The notes under the pieces are model-generated. The model searched no databases and was not told the origin of the DNA. It saw only the letters and a program-made list of their open reading frames with translations. From Hymenobacter siberiensis (lineage in GTDB: Bacteria; Bacteroidota; Bacteroidia; Cytophagales; Hymenobacteraceae), in assembly GCF_018967845.1 (NCBI RefSeq), contig NZ_JAHLZZ010000001.1, forward strand, positions 806,001 through 870,000: a stretch of DNA of 64,000 nt, written 5' to 3'. The position numbers and the translations under genes were made by a program. Of this stretch, positions 20,844 through 30,103 are shown piece by piece; position 1 is the stretch's first letter; the number at the start of each line of letters is the position of its first letter.

Positions 20844-22090
20844 GGCCTAGCCAGCAGCGGACCGTATTTGGCAACCGTTCTTACAGGCCAAAGCCGCTGT
20901 AGTTCCAGCGCGGCCAGTACAAAAATGAAGGGCAGCACCGGGGCCAGGAAGCGCACGTCGTAGTCATCGACCGTGAGCATGACAACGCCGGCCTGTAGCA
21001 ACGGCACACCTACCAGAAAGGCCCGGGCCGGCAGCCATACCCGCGCCTGGCGCGCTCCGCGAAACGCCAGGTAGTACAGTGGCCAGAGCACCAGTACGCT
21101 GATGAGCCGGTGCGCCAGCGAATAATATGGCTTGACACTGCTGAAGAATACTAGCAGCTTGCCGGCCATCAGGCGGGCCAGAAAGCCCGGGTTGTGGGCC
21201 GCAAAGTGGAGCACTCGAGACATCTGACCCAGGCCAGCTGGGGGCAACACTAACGGAGTGCTTGGGTGGATAGCCCACACCGGCGTAGCAAACATGAGCT
21301 CGCCGCGCAAATACGTTTCGACGATAAAAAAGCTGACCAGCTGATAATTAAGCCACCACACTGCCAATGGGGTAGCCAGCACCGCTCCGGCTACCACCAG
21401 CCAGAATAGCCGGCGGCGCTGACTGTAGAGCGAGGCCAGCCCAGCCAGAACGGCTGCGCCGGTTACCACAAAGCCATTGGGCCGTACCAGGGCCGTGAGC
21501 AACAGCAGGATGATGAGCGTAACCCAGGCTTGCCAGCCCCCATTGCGTACTTGCACAAAGGCCCAGAAGGAGAGGACCGATAAGCTGATGAATAGTGATT
21601 CGGTGAGCAGGTAGCTGTTGAACTGCTGCACGTCGGGCCACAGAATAAACAAGCCGGTTGCCAGCGCGGCCGCACCGCGCCGGCCGGCCAGTAGCTGCCG
21701 CAATGCTTGGTACAGGGCCCTGGCAGCTACGCCCGAAACAGCCAGCTGCCCCAGCACAATGCCCCACCACCCCGCGTGCAGCCGCAGCCACACGCTTTGG
21801 AACCAGGGATATAGGATGTAACGCTGGTTGTGCTCGTACTGAAAATTGCCGATGCCGTTGTTGGCAATGGTCGTAGGGGCCGTGCCCGGTTCGATTTTAT
21901 AGTAGCCGTGCTCGGCCAGGTTGGCGGCGTATTCGAGGTAGCGGCCGCTGTCGTTGGCGTAGTGCGGGCCGTGATAGCGCAGCAGGAAAGCCACTTGCAC
22001 CATCAGCCAGAGGGCCAGCAACAGCCAGCCGTGCCCGCGCCACAGGCGTGGGCCAAGGCCCGGGGCGGGGGGAGAGGAAGAAAGAGTCAC
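20840..22090 (-). CDS. Polytopic membrane protein, GT-C/ArnT-like glycosyltransferase candidate
   Basis: This 416-residue protein has roughly ten membrane segments. After the first helix it has NDSGRYLEYAANLAEHGYY, which fits the acidic first loop of GT-C enzymes (D or E pair after helix 1). Later, FNSYLLTESLFISLSVL resembles the LLTE-like loop of GT39/ArnT relatives. The C-terminal soluble domain of ArnT is missing. It would use a polyprenyl-phosphate sugar in the periplasm. The start is GTG 22090. No glycan operon surrounds it, so the substrate is unknown. Confidence 0.65.
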   Translation of the reverse strand: MTLSSSPPAPGLGPRLWRGHGWLLLALWLMVQVAFLLRYHGPHYANDSGRYLEYAANLAEHGYYKIEPGTAPTTIANNGIGNFQYEHNQRYILYPWFQSVWLRLHAGWWGIVLGQLAVSGVAARALYQALRQLLAGRRGAAALATGLFILWPDVQQFNSYLLTESLFISLSVLSFWAFVQVRNGGWQAWVTLIILLLLTALVRPNGFVVTGAAVLAGLASLYSQRRRLFWLVVAGAVLATPLAVWWLNYQLVSFFIVETYLRGELMFATPVWAIHPSTPLVLPPAGLGQMSRVLHFAAHNPGFLARLMAGKLLVFFSSVKPYYSLAHRLISVLVLWPLYYLAFRGARQARVWLPARAFLVGVPLLQAGVVMLTVDDYDVRFLAPVLPFIFVLAALELQRLWPVRTVAKYGPLLARP

Positions 22091-22181
22091 CGGCCAAAGC
22101 TACACTGTGGCTGCCACAACCCCGGATAAGCAGTAGCTTTTGGCAATTCGCTCGTACAAGTAGATGCTAATCCTAACACCT

Positions 22182-22814
22182 ATGCTGCCCCGCCTCATGC
22201 GTCGCCTCTTGCCCCTGTTGTTTCTGCTTGCCCTCGGCTGGTTTCTCTGGAAGAAAATAGGCCCCACCCTCGCCGACCTCAACCCGCTGAATACCGAGCC
22301 CAAAGTCACCGTGACGCACAACACGGTTCTCACCCAGGTAGAGGCCCTGGGCAAGCTGGAGTTGGTGCGCTACAAGTTCAAGGACATTGTGGAGTACCGC
22401 CGGGCCAGCCGCTACCCGCTGCTGCCCGATGCCAAAGTGGCCCTCGTGGTGGGCGGCGAAGCCGTGGGCTGCCTCGACCTGCGCAAAATCCGCCCGCAGG
22501 ATGTCGTGTTTGAGGGCGACTCCATTGTGCGCGTGGTGCTGCCTGCGCCGGAGCTGTGCTCCTTCCAGGTGAACCACGACCAAAGCCGCGTATTCAGTAC
22601 CGAAAACGGCTTTTTTCAGGATGCCGACCTTGTGGACCAGGGCTACAAATACGCCGAAAAGCAGGTCCGCAATGCCGCCCTGCAATCAGGCATCCTGGCC
22701 GAAACCCAGCGCAACGCCGAGCAGATTCTCGTGCCCATGCTGCGTACGCTCACCGGGCGGCGGGTGATAATCGGGCAGCAATTGGTGATGCCAAGAGTGG
22801 GGCCGAAGCAGTAG
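22182..22814 (+). CDS. DUF4230 family protein
   Basis: I chose ATG 22182 (210 residues); ATG 22164 and ATG 22197 are also in frame. An N-terminal helix (LLPLLFLLALGWFLWKK) anchors a periplasmic domain with TVTHNTVLTQVEALGKLELV and a strand-rich core typical of DUF4230, including FSTENGFFQDADLVDQGYKY. The family is widespread, of unknown function, and usually single-copy. The stop codon abuts the left arm of an inverted repeat shared with convergent recX. Confidence 0.8.
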   Translation: MLPRLMRRLLPLLFLLALGWFLWKKIGPTLADLNPLNTEPKVTVTHNTVLTQVEALGKLELVRYKFKDIVEYRRASRYPLLPDAKVALVVGGEAVGCLDLRKIRPQDVVFEGDSIVRVVLPAPELCSFQVNHDQSRVFSTENGFFQDADLVDQGYKYAEKQVRNAALQSGILAETQRNAEQILVPMLRTLTGRRVIIGQQLVMPRVGPKQ

Positions 22815-22815
22815 A

Positions 22816-22924
22816 ACGGTCATGCTGAGCGCAGCCGAGGCATCTCGCATGGAGTAGTAACTCAATTGATAGAATAGGTTAGTGGTGGCACGCGAGATGC
22901 CTCGGCTGCGCTCGGCATGACCGT
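22816..22924. repeat. Long inverted repeat between DUF4230 and recX
   Basis: Arms 22816-22848 and 22892-22924 (33 nt, one mismatch) start 2 nt after the DUF4230 stop. They belong to the GTCATGCTGAGCG family also seen at 2245-2352. The mismatch (T versus C in CATGCTGAG/CATGCCGAG) leaves a G-T pair in RNA. Confidence 0.85.
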
Positions 22925-22940
22925 TCCGGAACGCTCTATG

Positions 22941-23447
22941 CTACTCATCGTCTTCCGGCGCTTTGCCCAGCTCATCGAGCGCCATTTTTATCAGGTCCTG
23001 CTCGTAGCCTTTGCCGGTGAGGTACTGCGAGATTTTCATGCGGCGCACGCGTGGGTTTTTCTCCTTTTCCTGGCGGTCCTTTTTCTCCATCACGTCCACC
23101 AGGTTCTGGTAGTATTCTTCGCCATCAATCTCCTTCAGGCCCGATTTGATGCAGTATTCGCTGATGCCTTTCTGCTTCAGCTCCTGTATGATGCGGCGGC
23201 GGCCCCACTTCTTGTTTCGGTAGTGGCCGCGCACGAACGACTGGGCAAACCGCTCCTCGTCCAGTAGCTTTTCGCGGCTCAGGCGGATGATGATTTCGCC
23301 GGCTTCGTCCTCGTCGAGGCCGTAGGATTTTAGCTTTTGCTCGACTTCTTTCTGGTTGCGCTCCTGGTAGGCGCAGAAGGCGGCGATTTTTTGCAGGGCC
23401 TCGCCGGGCGTGTACTGCTTGGGGGCTTTATCGGAATTTTTGAACAT
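22941..23447 (-). CDS. recX: Regulatory protein RecX
   Basis: I chose ATG 23447 (168 residues); a start at 23471 adds eight. The protein is made of the three-helix repeats of RecX, with KIAAFCAYQERNQKEVEQKL near the start, DEERFAQSFVRGHYRNKKWG and RRRIIQELKQKGI in the middle. RecX binds RecA filaments and limits RecA activity. recA is not beside it here, which is normal outside enterobacteria. The C-terminus is acidic (GKAPEDDE). Confidence 0.92.
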   Translation of the reverse strand: MFKNSDKAPKQYTPGEALQKIAAFCAYQERNQKEVEQKLKSYGLDEDEAGEIIIRLSREKLLDEERFAQSFVRGHYRNKKWGRRRIIQELKQKGISEYCIKSGLKEIDGEEYYQNLVDVMEKKDRQEKEKNPRVRRMKISQYLTGKGYEQDLIKMALDELGKAPEDDE

Positions 23448-23638
23448 GAGGGGCAGGGTTTCGGGCGGCAAGTAATGGAAAACAACGCGCCGGGCGGTTC
23501 GTTACCAATTCCGGTACTGATTATTACGCGCTGCCATCGGCCGGGCGGCACAATGTCAGGCAACCTTTGGGCCCTCCGCATGCATCAGTTGCGGGCGGGG
23601 CGTACCTTGGGGGTGCCTTTTTTCTGCCCATCGATTTT

Positions 23639-26287
23639 ATGTTGCAAATTTCTTTACGCTGGTTACTTCTTGCGCTGCTGCTGATTGCCGCGCCATTTCT
23701 CAGCTGCGCCGGCGTAATCCGGGGCACAGTGAGCGGGGCCAACAAGGCGGGCCTGGCCTTTGCCAATGTGGCTGTGCGCGGCGCGGCCACTAGCACGGGG
23801 GCCAACGAGCAGGGCCAGTTCCTGCTGCGGCTGCCGGCTGGACAGTACGATTTGGTGTTCCAGTATGTGGGCTACAAGCAGCATATTGAGCCGGTGCGCG
23901 TGCCGGGCGGTGACTCTACGCTCACCGTCAACATCACGCTCCAGCCCGAGGCCTACAGCTTGGGCGAGGTACTGGTGAAATCCTCCGACCGCGACCCGGC
24001 TTATGCCATCATCCAGGAGGCGCAGCAGTGGCGGGCCTACCACAAGCGCGAGGTGGCCGCCTACCGCGCCCGCATCTACATCAAAGCCCTGGGCCGCATC
24101 AACGAGACGCCGGCCAAAATTATGGGCTTGTTTAAGCTGGGGCCGGACATTAAGAAAGGTATTTTTTACCTGTCCGAAACCCTGTCCGATTTCAGCTTCA
24201 CGCAGCCCAACATCGTGAAGGAGCGCATGTTGTCGAGCCGAATCAGCGGCGACTCGCGGGGCATTAGCTTCAACCGGGCCAGCGCGGGGCGCAATCTGAC
24301 TTTCTATGAAAACCTGATAAACCCCGGGTTTTCGGAGCGCGGCTTTGTGTCGCCCATTGCGGGCAATGCCATGCTGTTCTACAAGTACGAGCTGGTGGGC
24401 AGTACCCCGCAGGGCGGAGTGCTGGTGCACAAAATACGGGTGCTGCCGCGCCGCCGCACTGACCCCGTTTTTGCGGGCTACATCTACATCGTGGACGGCT
24501 CGTGGCGCATCCACTCCGTCGATTTGCACCTCGATAAGGATGCCCAGCTCGACTATGTAGACGAACTGCACCTGGCCCAGCAGTACGCGCCCGCGCCGGG
24601 CAATGCCAACGTCTGGCTTATTCAGTCGCAGCAGGTTACAGCCAACTTATCGGGCTTGGGTTTTAAGGGTTCGGGCTACATCACGGCCGTGCTTTCCAAC
24701 TATGCCAACGTGGTGCCTACCTACCCCACGCCGCCCGCGCCCAAAGCCGCGCCGCCCGTGATAGTCGAGGGCAAAAACGCCGCCCCCGTGGGCCAGGAAA
24801 CCGCCGCTCAAATCCGCAAACGCAAGCCCGACCTGCGCGGCCTCAATGCCCAGGTGCGCAAAAAAGTGAAGCAGGCCGCGCGCGATTCTCTCAAAAACGA
24901 CATCTTCGCCCAGATGCCGCGCGGCCAGGTGCAGCTGGTAGAAAAAGGCGTGAACGAGCGCGACTTGGCCTATTGGGACGCCGTGCGCCCAGTGCCCCTC
25001 ACGGCCGAGGAAACGAAGGATTACCAGGTGAAGGACAGCACCGAAGTCCTCCGCCGCTCGCGCCCTTACCAGGACTCGATGGACCGCAAGCGCAACGAGT
25101 TCGAGCCCATCAACCTGCTGATGGGCGGCTACACGTACGTCAACAGCTTCAAGAAGACGTCGTTCTACGTGCTGCCGGTATCGCGTATTTTCCAGTACAA
25201 CACCGTGGAAGGCGCCGTGCTCAACGCCCAGGCTACCTTCCGGAAGCGTACCGACGACCGACGGAATTTCAGCATCACACCGGTGCTGCGCTACGGTTTC
25301 AGCAGCAACGAGCTGAATCCCAGTTTAGACGCTAGCTGGCAGCTGCACCCGGCCCGCCGCCAGCAAATCGGCCTGAAAGCCGGCCGTACCATCGAGAATT
25401 TTGACAAGAATTCGCAGGTGACGCCGCTCATCAACACGCTCTACACGCTGTTTGATAACCGCAACTACGCCAAGCTTTACCGCCGCGACGGGGCCGAGCT
25501 GAGCTACCTGACGGAGCCGGTGAACGGCCTGACCCTGCTCACCACCGCCGCCTACTTCGACCGCCATGAGCTGTACAACACCACCGACCGGCTTATCTAC
25601 GACGTGCCCGGCCGCGCCTTCACCCCCAACCGGCCCGTGAGCGACGAGCTGGCGGATACCGGCTTTGGCCGCAGCCGCATTCTTACCGTGGCGCTCTCGG
25701 CTGATTTCAAGCCTGGCCAGCGCTACATCAGCCGGCCCGATGGCAAGTTCAACCTCGGCTCAAAGTGGCCTACCTTCAACGTACAGGGCCGCCTGGCCGT
25801 GCCGCACGCGCTGGGGGCCGATGTGCGCTACCTGCTGCTGCAAGCCGGCGTGCGCGACAATGTGCCGCTGGGCCTGTTGGGTGCCAGCAGCTTCCGCGTG
25901 AGCGTGGGCGGCTTCGTGGGCAAGCAGGAGGGGATGACTTTCATCGACTACCGCCATTTCTCCGGCAACCAAACTCTGCTCGCTGGCAATTTCAGCGAGT
26001 TCCAGCTGCTGGATTACTACCGCTTCAGCACCAACAATACCTACCTCGAAGCTCACTACGACCACCACTTCAACGGCTTCATCTTCAATAAAGTCCCGCT
26101 CTTTCGCAAGCTGAAATGGCAGGAAGTAGTTTCGTTCAACTACCTCACTACCGCCCAGGCCGGCCACTACGTGGAGCTGGGCGCGGGCGTGGAGCACATC
26201 TTCAAAGTGCTGCGGGTTGATTTTTATACGGCCCTGCAAAGCGGCCAGCGGCTGGGTACGGGGTTTCGGATAGGGGTGGGTTTCTAG
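23639..26287 (+). CDS. DUF5686 outer-membrane protein with CarboxypepD_reg-like domain
   Basis: The start is ATG 23639 (882 residues), preceded by a frame without signal character. A signal peptide (LLLALLLIAAPFLSCAG) leads to a carboxypeptidase regulatory-like beta-sandwich (about 25-110: GVIRGTVSGANKAGLAFANV, YDLVFQYVGYKQHIEPVRV). The rest is the DUF5686 region, with RAYHKREVAAYRARIYIKAL and, toward the C-terminus, many alternating strands consistent with a beta-barrel (ending FRIGVGF). A periplasmic Ig-like domain joined to a barrel recalls TonB-dependent transporters, but there is no plug. Function unknown. It ends at the left arm of an inverted repeat. Confidence 0.88.
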   Translation: MLQISLRWLLLALLLIAAPFLSCAGVIRGTVSGANKAGLAFANVAVRGAATSTGANEQGQFLLRLPAGQYDLVFQYVGYKQHIEPVRVPGGDSTLTVNITLQPEAYSLGEVLVKSSDRDPAYAIIQEAQQWRAYHKREVAAYRARIYIKALGRINETPAKIMGLFKLGPDIKKGIFYLSETLSDFSFTQPNIVKERMLSSRISGDSRGISFNRASAGRNLTFYENLINPGFSERGFVSPIAGNAMLFYKYELVGSTPQGGVLVHKIRVLPRRRTDPVFAGYIYIVDGSWRIHSVDLHLDKDAQLDYVDELHLAQQYAPAPGNANVWLIQSQQVTANLSGLGFKGSGYITAVLSNYANVVPTYPTPPAPKAAPPVIVEGKNAAPVGQETAAQIRKRKPDLRGLNAQVRKKVKQAARDSLKNDIFAQMPRGQVQLVEKGVNERDLAYWDAVRPVPLTAEETKDYQVKDSTEVLRRSRPYQDSMDRKRNEFEPINLLMGGYTYVNSFKKTSFYVLPVSRIFQYNTVEGAVLNAQATFRKRTDDRRNFSITPVLRYGFSSNELNPSLDASWQLHPARRQQIGLKAGRTIENFDKNSQVTPLINTLYTLFDNRNYAKLYRRDGAELSYLTEPVNGLTLLTTAAYFDRHELYNTTDRLIYDVPGRAFTPNRPVSDELADTGFGRSRILTVALSADFKPGQRYISRPDGKFNLGSKWPTFNVQGRLAVPHALGADVRYLLLQAGVRDNVPLGLLGASSFRVSVGGFVGKQEGMTFIDYRHFSGNQTLLAGNFSEFQLLDYYRFSTNNTYLEAHYDHHFNGFIFNKVPLFRKLKWQEVVSFNYLTTAQAGHYVELGAGVEHIFKVLRVDFYTALQSGQRLGTGFRIGVGF

Positions 26288-26467
26288 ACCACTGATTAGC
26301 ACGGATTTCAGCGGATTTCACGGATTCTGTAGTCGATTGCTACGACTATAATCGCTCCGAAATAGGGTGCGGGGTGCTAATAAATCCAGCCAAACGGAAA
26401 CCAAAGCTATACTGGGATTCGACTACAAAATCCGCGAAATCCGCTAAAATCCGTGCTAATCAGTGGT
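26288..26467. repeat. Long inverted repeat between DUF5686 and amidohydrolase genes
   Basis: Arms 26288-26336 and 26419-26467 (49 nt, about four mismatches) begin right after the TAG stop of the plus gene and 1 nt before the stop of the minus gene. Core: ACCACTGATTAGCACGGATT. It belongs to the CACTGATTAGC family that recurs at 38765-39035 and 42822-43002. Confidence 0.85.
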
Positions 26468-26468
26468 C

Positions 26469-27908
26469 CTATTTATTACGGATGGCGCGCATCATACTGG
26501 CCAGCGTGGCGGCCGGGTAGGCCTTGCCACGGGAAATCACGGCGTCGATTTTTTTGATGTTGCTGATGTCTTCCAGCGGGTTGGCGGTCAGGAGCACCAG
26601 GTCGGCGTCTTTGCCGGGGGCGATGGCGACGGTTTGTCCGGCCACGCCCATAAAGCGGGCTCCGTTGAGGGTGGCAGCCTGCAGCGCCTGCAGCGGCGTG
26701 AGGCCGGCTTTCACCAGCAAAATTACCTCTTCCTGAAGCGAGGCGCCGGGGTAGATGAACGAATTGAACGGGCCGCTATCGGAGCCGGCCAGCAGGGTTA
26801 CGCCGGCGGCTTGCATGGTCGGAATCATGCTTATAAATTTGGTTTCCAGCTTCCGGCTGAAATTCTGGCTGGCCAGCGGCTGCGTGCGGGCACTGGCGAG
26901 GCGGCGCTGGTAGGTAGCCTGAATCTTTGGGTCGATGTAGGCCAGCAGGGAGTCGCGGGCGTGGTCGTTTTCGGGCAGTTCCGTCAGCGTCTTGCCGATG
27001 TAGAGCGTGGGCACGGCAGCCGTGTGGCGCTTGGCCATGAGGGCGAAGATGCGGGCCGCCGCTGCCGGGCTATACGTGTCGTACACGGCCGGCAGCATGG
27101 CGAACAGGCCCAGCGGCTTGCTGGTGACCAAGCTGTTGCGCACCAGCGTGGTGAGGCTGTCCTCCTTGCCGGAGCAGGCCTTGAACACGTAGTACAGGTG
27201 CTCGGTGGCATCGAGGCCGCGCTGCACGGCGTCGCTCAGCTTCACGGAGTAGGGCATGTGGCCGGTGGTTTTCATCCCGCGCCGCTGCGCCAGCCGGATG
27301 GTTTCGAGGTAGGCCGCGCCCGAAATCTTGCTGTCGTAAATCTTCACGTAGTCCACCTTCAACCGTTGCAGCGAGTCGAGCGCCTTGCGAATCTGGCCCT
27401 TGGTTTCCACTTCCAACGAGCCCGGCCAGTAGGCCCCCGGCCCATCAATCTTGGGGCCCGACGTGAAGATGCGCGGCCCGGCCAGGTGGCCCGCATCCAT
27501 GTCGCGCCGCCACTGGAAGATGCTGGGCGTGAGGTCGCCGCCCGCGTCGCGCACCGTGGTGATGCCGTGGGCCAGAAACAGGGTCAGGCTTTTTTTATTG
27601 GCGGCGGCCAGGCTGTCGCCGCCTCGGAAGTGCACGTGCATGTCCCACAGGCCCGGTATCAGGTAGCGGCCGTTGCCGTTCACGTACTGTTTGGCGGCGT
27701 AGCTGTCCTTATCGGCCAGTCCCACACTTACTATTTTGCCCTTCGCGATGGCCACCACCTGGTTGGGTGTGAGCTGGCCCGTGCGTACATCCACAATGGT
27801 TACGTGGTTGATAACCACGTCGTAAATCTCCAGCTTGGTGGGGCGGCGGGCGCAGGTGGTTAGCAGCACGGCCGCCAGTAAACCAAAAATAACTCGGGAT
27901 GATTTCAT
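26469..27908 (-). CDS. Amidohydrolase family lipoprotein
   Basis: I chose ATG 27908 (479 residues), which gives a lipoprotein signal ending LLTTC. Metal ligands of the imidazolonepropionase/prolidase-like branch are present: HVHF at residues 91-94, the lysine in YVKIYD, later histidines in GHMPYS and ATEHLYYV, and the Asp in AGSDSG. LTPLQALQAATLNGARFMG and PGKDADLVLLTANP close the small beta-sandwich. Predicted to hydrolyse an amide or dipeptide-like bond in the periplasm; substrate unknown. It stands alone. Confidence 0.87.
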   Translation of the reverse strand: MKSSRVIFGLLAAVLLTTCARRPTKLEIYDVVINHVTIVDVRTGQLTPNQVVAIAKGKIVSVGLADKDSYAAKQYVNGNGRYLIPGLWDMHVHFRGGDSLAAANKKSLTLFLAHGITTVRDAGGDLTPSIFQWRRDMDAGHLAGPRIFTSGPKIDGPGAYWPGSLEVETKGQIRKALDSLQRLKVDYVKIYDSKISGAAYLETIRLAQRRGMKTTGHMPYSVKLSDAVQRGLDATEHLYYVFKACSGKEDSLTTLVRNSLVTSKPLGLFAMLPAVYDTYSPAAAARIFALMAKRHTAAVPTLYIGKTLTELPENDHARDSLLAYIDPKIQATYQRRLASARTQPLASQNFSRKLETKFISMIPTMQAAGVTLLAGSDSGPFNSFIYPGASLQEEVILLVKAGLTPLQALQAATLNGARFMGVAGQTVAIAPGKDADLVLLTANPLEDISNIKKIDAVISRGKAYPAATLASMMRAIRNK

Positions 27909-27937
27909 GCGGGCAATGACAAGCGGTGCCGGCAAAG

Positions 27938-29921
27938 TTAGGCGGGTAAACGTACCGTGAACCGAGTGAACTCTCCTTCCTCCGTTTCGACGGTCAGCGT
28001 GCTCTGGTGGCCCTTCGTGATAATGTCGTATGCCAGCGACAACCCCAGGCCCGTGCCTTCGCCAGCAGGCTTGGTGGTGAAGAATGGCTGAAACACCCGT
28101 TCCGCTACACTGGCCGGGATGTCAAAGCCGTTGTCGTACACTTCTATCGTTACCGAGTCGCCCTCGCGCCGCGTCTGCACGCTCATCTGGGGCTGAAAGC
28201 CGGGGCCACTGGCCTGCTGGTGTTGCCGCACCGCATAAAAAGCATTCGCAAACAAATTCAGCATGGCTCGGCCCAGCTCCTGCGGCACGGCGGCCACGGT
28301 GCCCACTGCCGGGTCGAAATGAACTTCGAGCTCCACGGCGTGCGTGAGCTGTCGGCCCGGCGCACCCTGGTAGGCCATGCGTAGGTACTCGGCCACCAGG
28401 GCGTTGAGGTCGGTGGACACGGGCTGCCGGGGGCCGGGGCGGGCATGGGCCAGCATATCGGCAATGATGGCCGAGCTCGCCGCCCGTGCGCGCTTATTTC
28501 GTGCAGATTCTGCTTCAGGCCGTCCTGTATCTGCTGCTCCAGGCCGGCAGTGGGCGTGGTAGTGTCGTGGTCGAGCAGGCCCAAGCTCACATCGGCAAAC
28601 TTGCGCATGAAGGCCAGCGGGTTCTGCAGCTTATTGGCAATGCCCGCCGAAAGCTCGCCCACGAAGGCCCATTTCTCGGCCGCCACCAGCTGCGCCTGAA
28701 CGGCGCGCACTTCGGTCAGCGCCTCGTCCAGGGCATTCCGCTGGGCTTCAATCTGGGCGTTGCGCTCGTTCAGCAGGCGGTTGGCGCGGCGATGGCGGCG
28801 GTTGGCCCAGCCCAGCAAGCGCCACCGTGAGCAGCACTGCCAGCAGGCTGAGGAAGCCGCTGCGCTGGTAATTAGCAGTTTGCTGCTGTTGCAGGGCCCG
28901 TTGCCGCAGCAGCTGCTCGGTGAAGGCCAGCAGCTCCAGCTGTTGAAACTTCTCGGGGCCATAGAGGCTGTCGCGTGCTGCCCCGGCCAGGCTCTGGTAA
29001 TGAAAGGCACTGTCTGGCCGGTGGCGGGCCTGGTACAGCCGCGCCAGCAGCGCCCCGGCATTCATCACCGTAAGGCGGTACGACACGGCTTGGGCATTGC
29101 GCAGCGCGTGGCGGGCGGGCAGCAGGCTCGGATCGGGCTGGTGCAGCTGCTCAAACAGCAGGGCCATGTGGTAGTGCGCCATGGCATGGTTGCGCAAGTC
29201 GTTGGTGGCCTGGGTTTCGTGCAGCGCCCGGCGGTAGTGGGCAAATGTTTCGGGGGAGTGGCCCAGGAGGGCCTGCACCATGCCCATGTTGCGCAACCTC
29301 CGGCCACGGCCAGCCGGGGCCGGAGGTTGCGGGCAATGAGCGTTTCGGCCCGCTACTGCAGGGCCAGAGCCGAGTCGAGCTGGTTGAGCTTCTCGTAGCA
29401 GCTGCCCAGGTTGGTGCGGGTGCCCGCCACCCACGGCAGCCGCTACAGGCGGCGGTACAGCACCTCCGAAGCACGGTAGTGCTCAATGGTCTCCGGGTAC
29501 TGGCGCAGGTCGAGGCTGATGTTGCCCAGGCCGTTCAGGGTGGATGCTTCGCCTTCCGGGTTGTGGCTTTGGCAGCTGAGCTGGAGGGCAATCTGCTGGT
29601 TGGCGTAGGCCTTGGGTAGCTCGCCGCGTTCGCGCAGCACCATGCCAATCACGCCTTGGGCCCGGCCACGGCCTTTGTCGAAGTTGAGCTGCCGTGCCAG
29701 CTGCCAGGCCTTCTGGGCCAGGTACATTGTCGAGTCGGGCTTCTAGGCCCGGTAGGTGTGGCCCAGCTCCAGTAGTAGCAGCACCCGGGCCGAGTCGGGG
29801 GTGGGGGGGCAGCACGCGCCGCAGGCTATCGGTAGCCGGGCTTTGGGCGCGTGCCTTTAGCCCCCAGCCACTAAGGAATAACCAATATGAGTAGCAGCAG
29901 GCGTGCGGCTGAGGCAGGCAT
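27938..29921 (-). pseudogene. Decayed TPR-sensor histidine kinase
   Basis: Pieces in two alternating frames rebuild one kinase: an N-terminal TPR region (KAWQLARQLNFDKGRGRAQG, EASTLNGLGNISLDLRQYPE, then SPETFAHYRRALHETQATND), a membrane helix near 28830, a HisKA-like region and a HATPase domain ending at 27938. Lesions visible: in-frame TAG codons at 29743-29745, 29443-29445 and 29353-29355, and frame changes near 29300, 28800 and 28480. The kinase motif is itself damaged. GELSAGIANKLQNPL has Asn-Lys where the family has His-Glu, so the phosphate-accepting His is gone, and the G1 box reads DNGFDIP instead of DNGxGIP. The N box (NLFANAFYAV) and GTGLGLSL remain. The gene is clearly dead. Confidence 0.85.
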
Positions 29922-30103
29922 TGAAAGAACGGAAAGTAGGAAGCGGAAAGATGGAAGTGCTTGCAAAAACCAGGCGTAATAGGAACGTCACCCAGGCTTG
30001 CTAATTGCAGACAGGTACGTAAAATAAGATATTCGGCTTGCTGGCTACACGGCAAACAAACCAACATAATGGTGCTAATGGATAAAAAATGGAACCAGTC
30101 CGG

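Noticed and set aside
26463-27863. 466-codon plus-strand frame over the amidohydrolase
   Set aside because: Antisense to a protein with intact metal-binding motifs; composition (Gly, His, Val-rich) is typical of shadows here.
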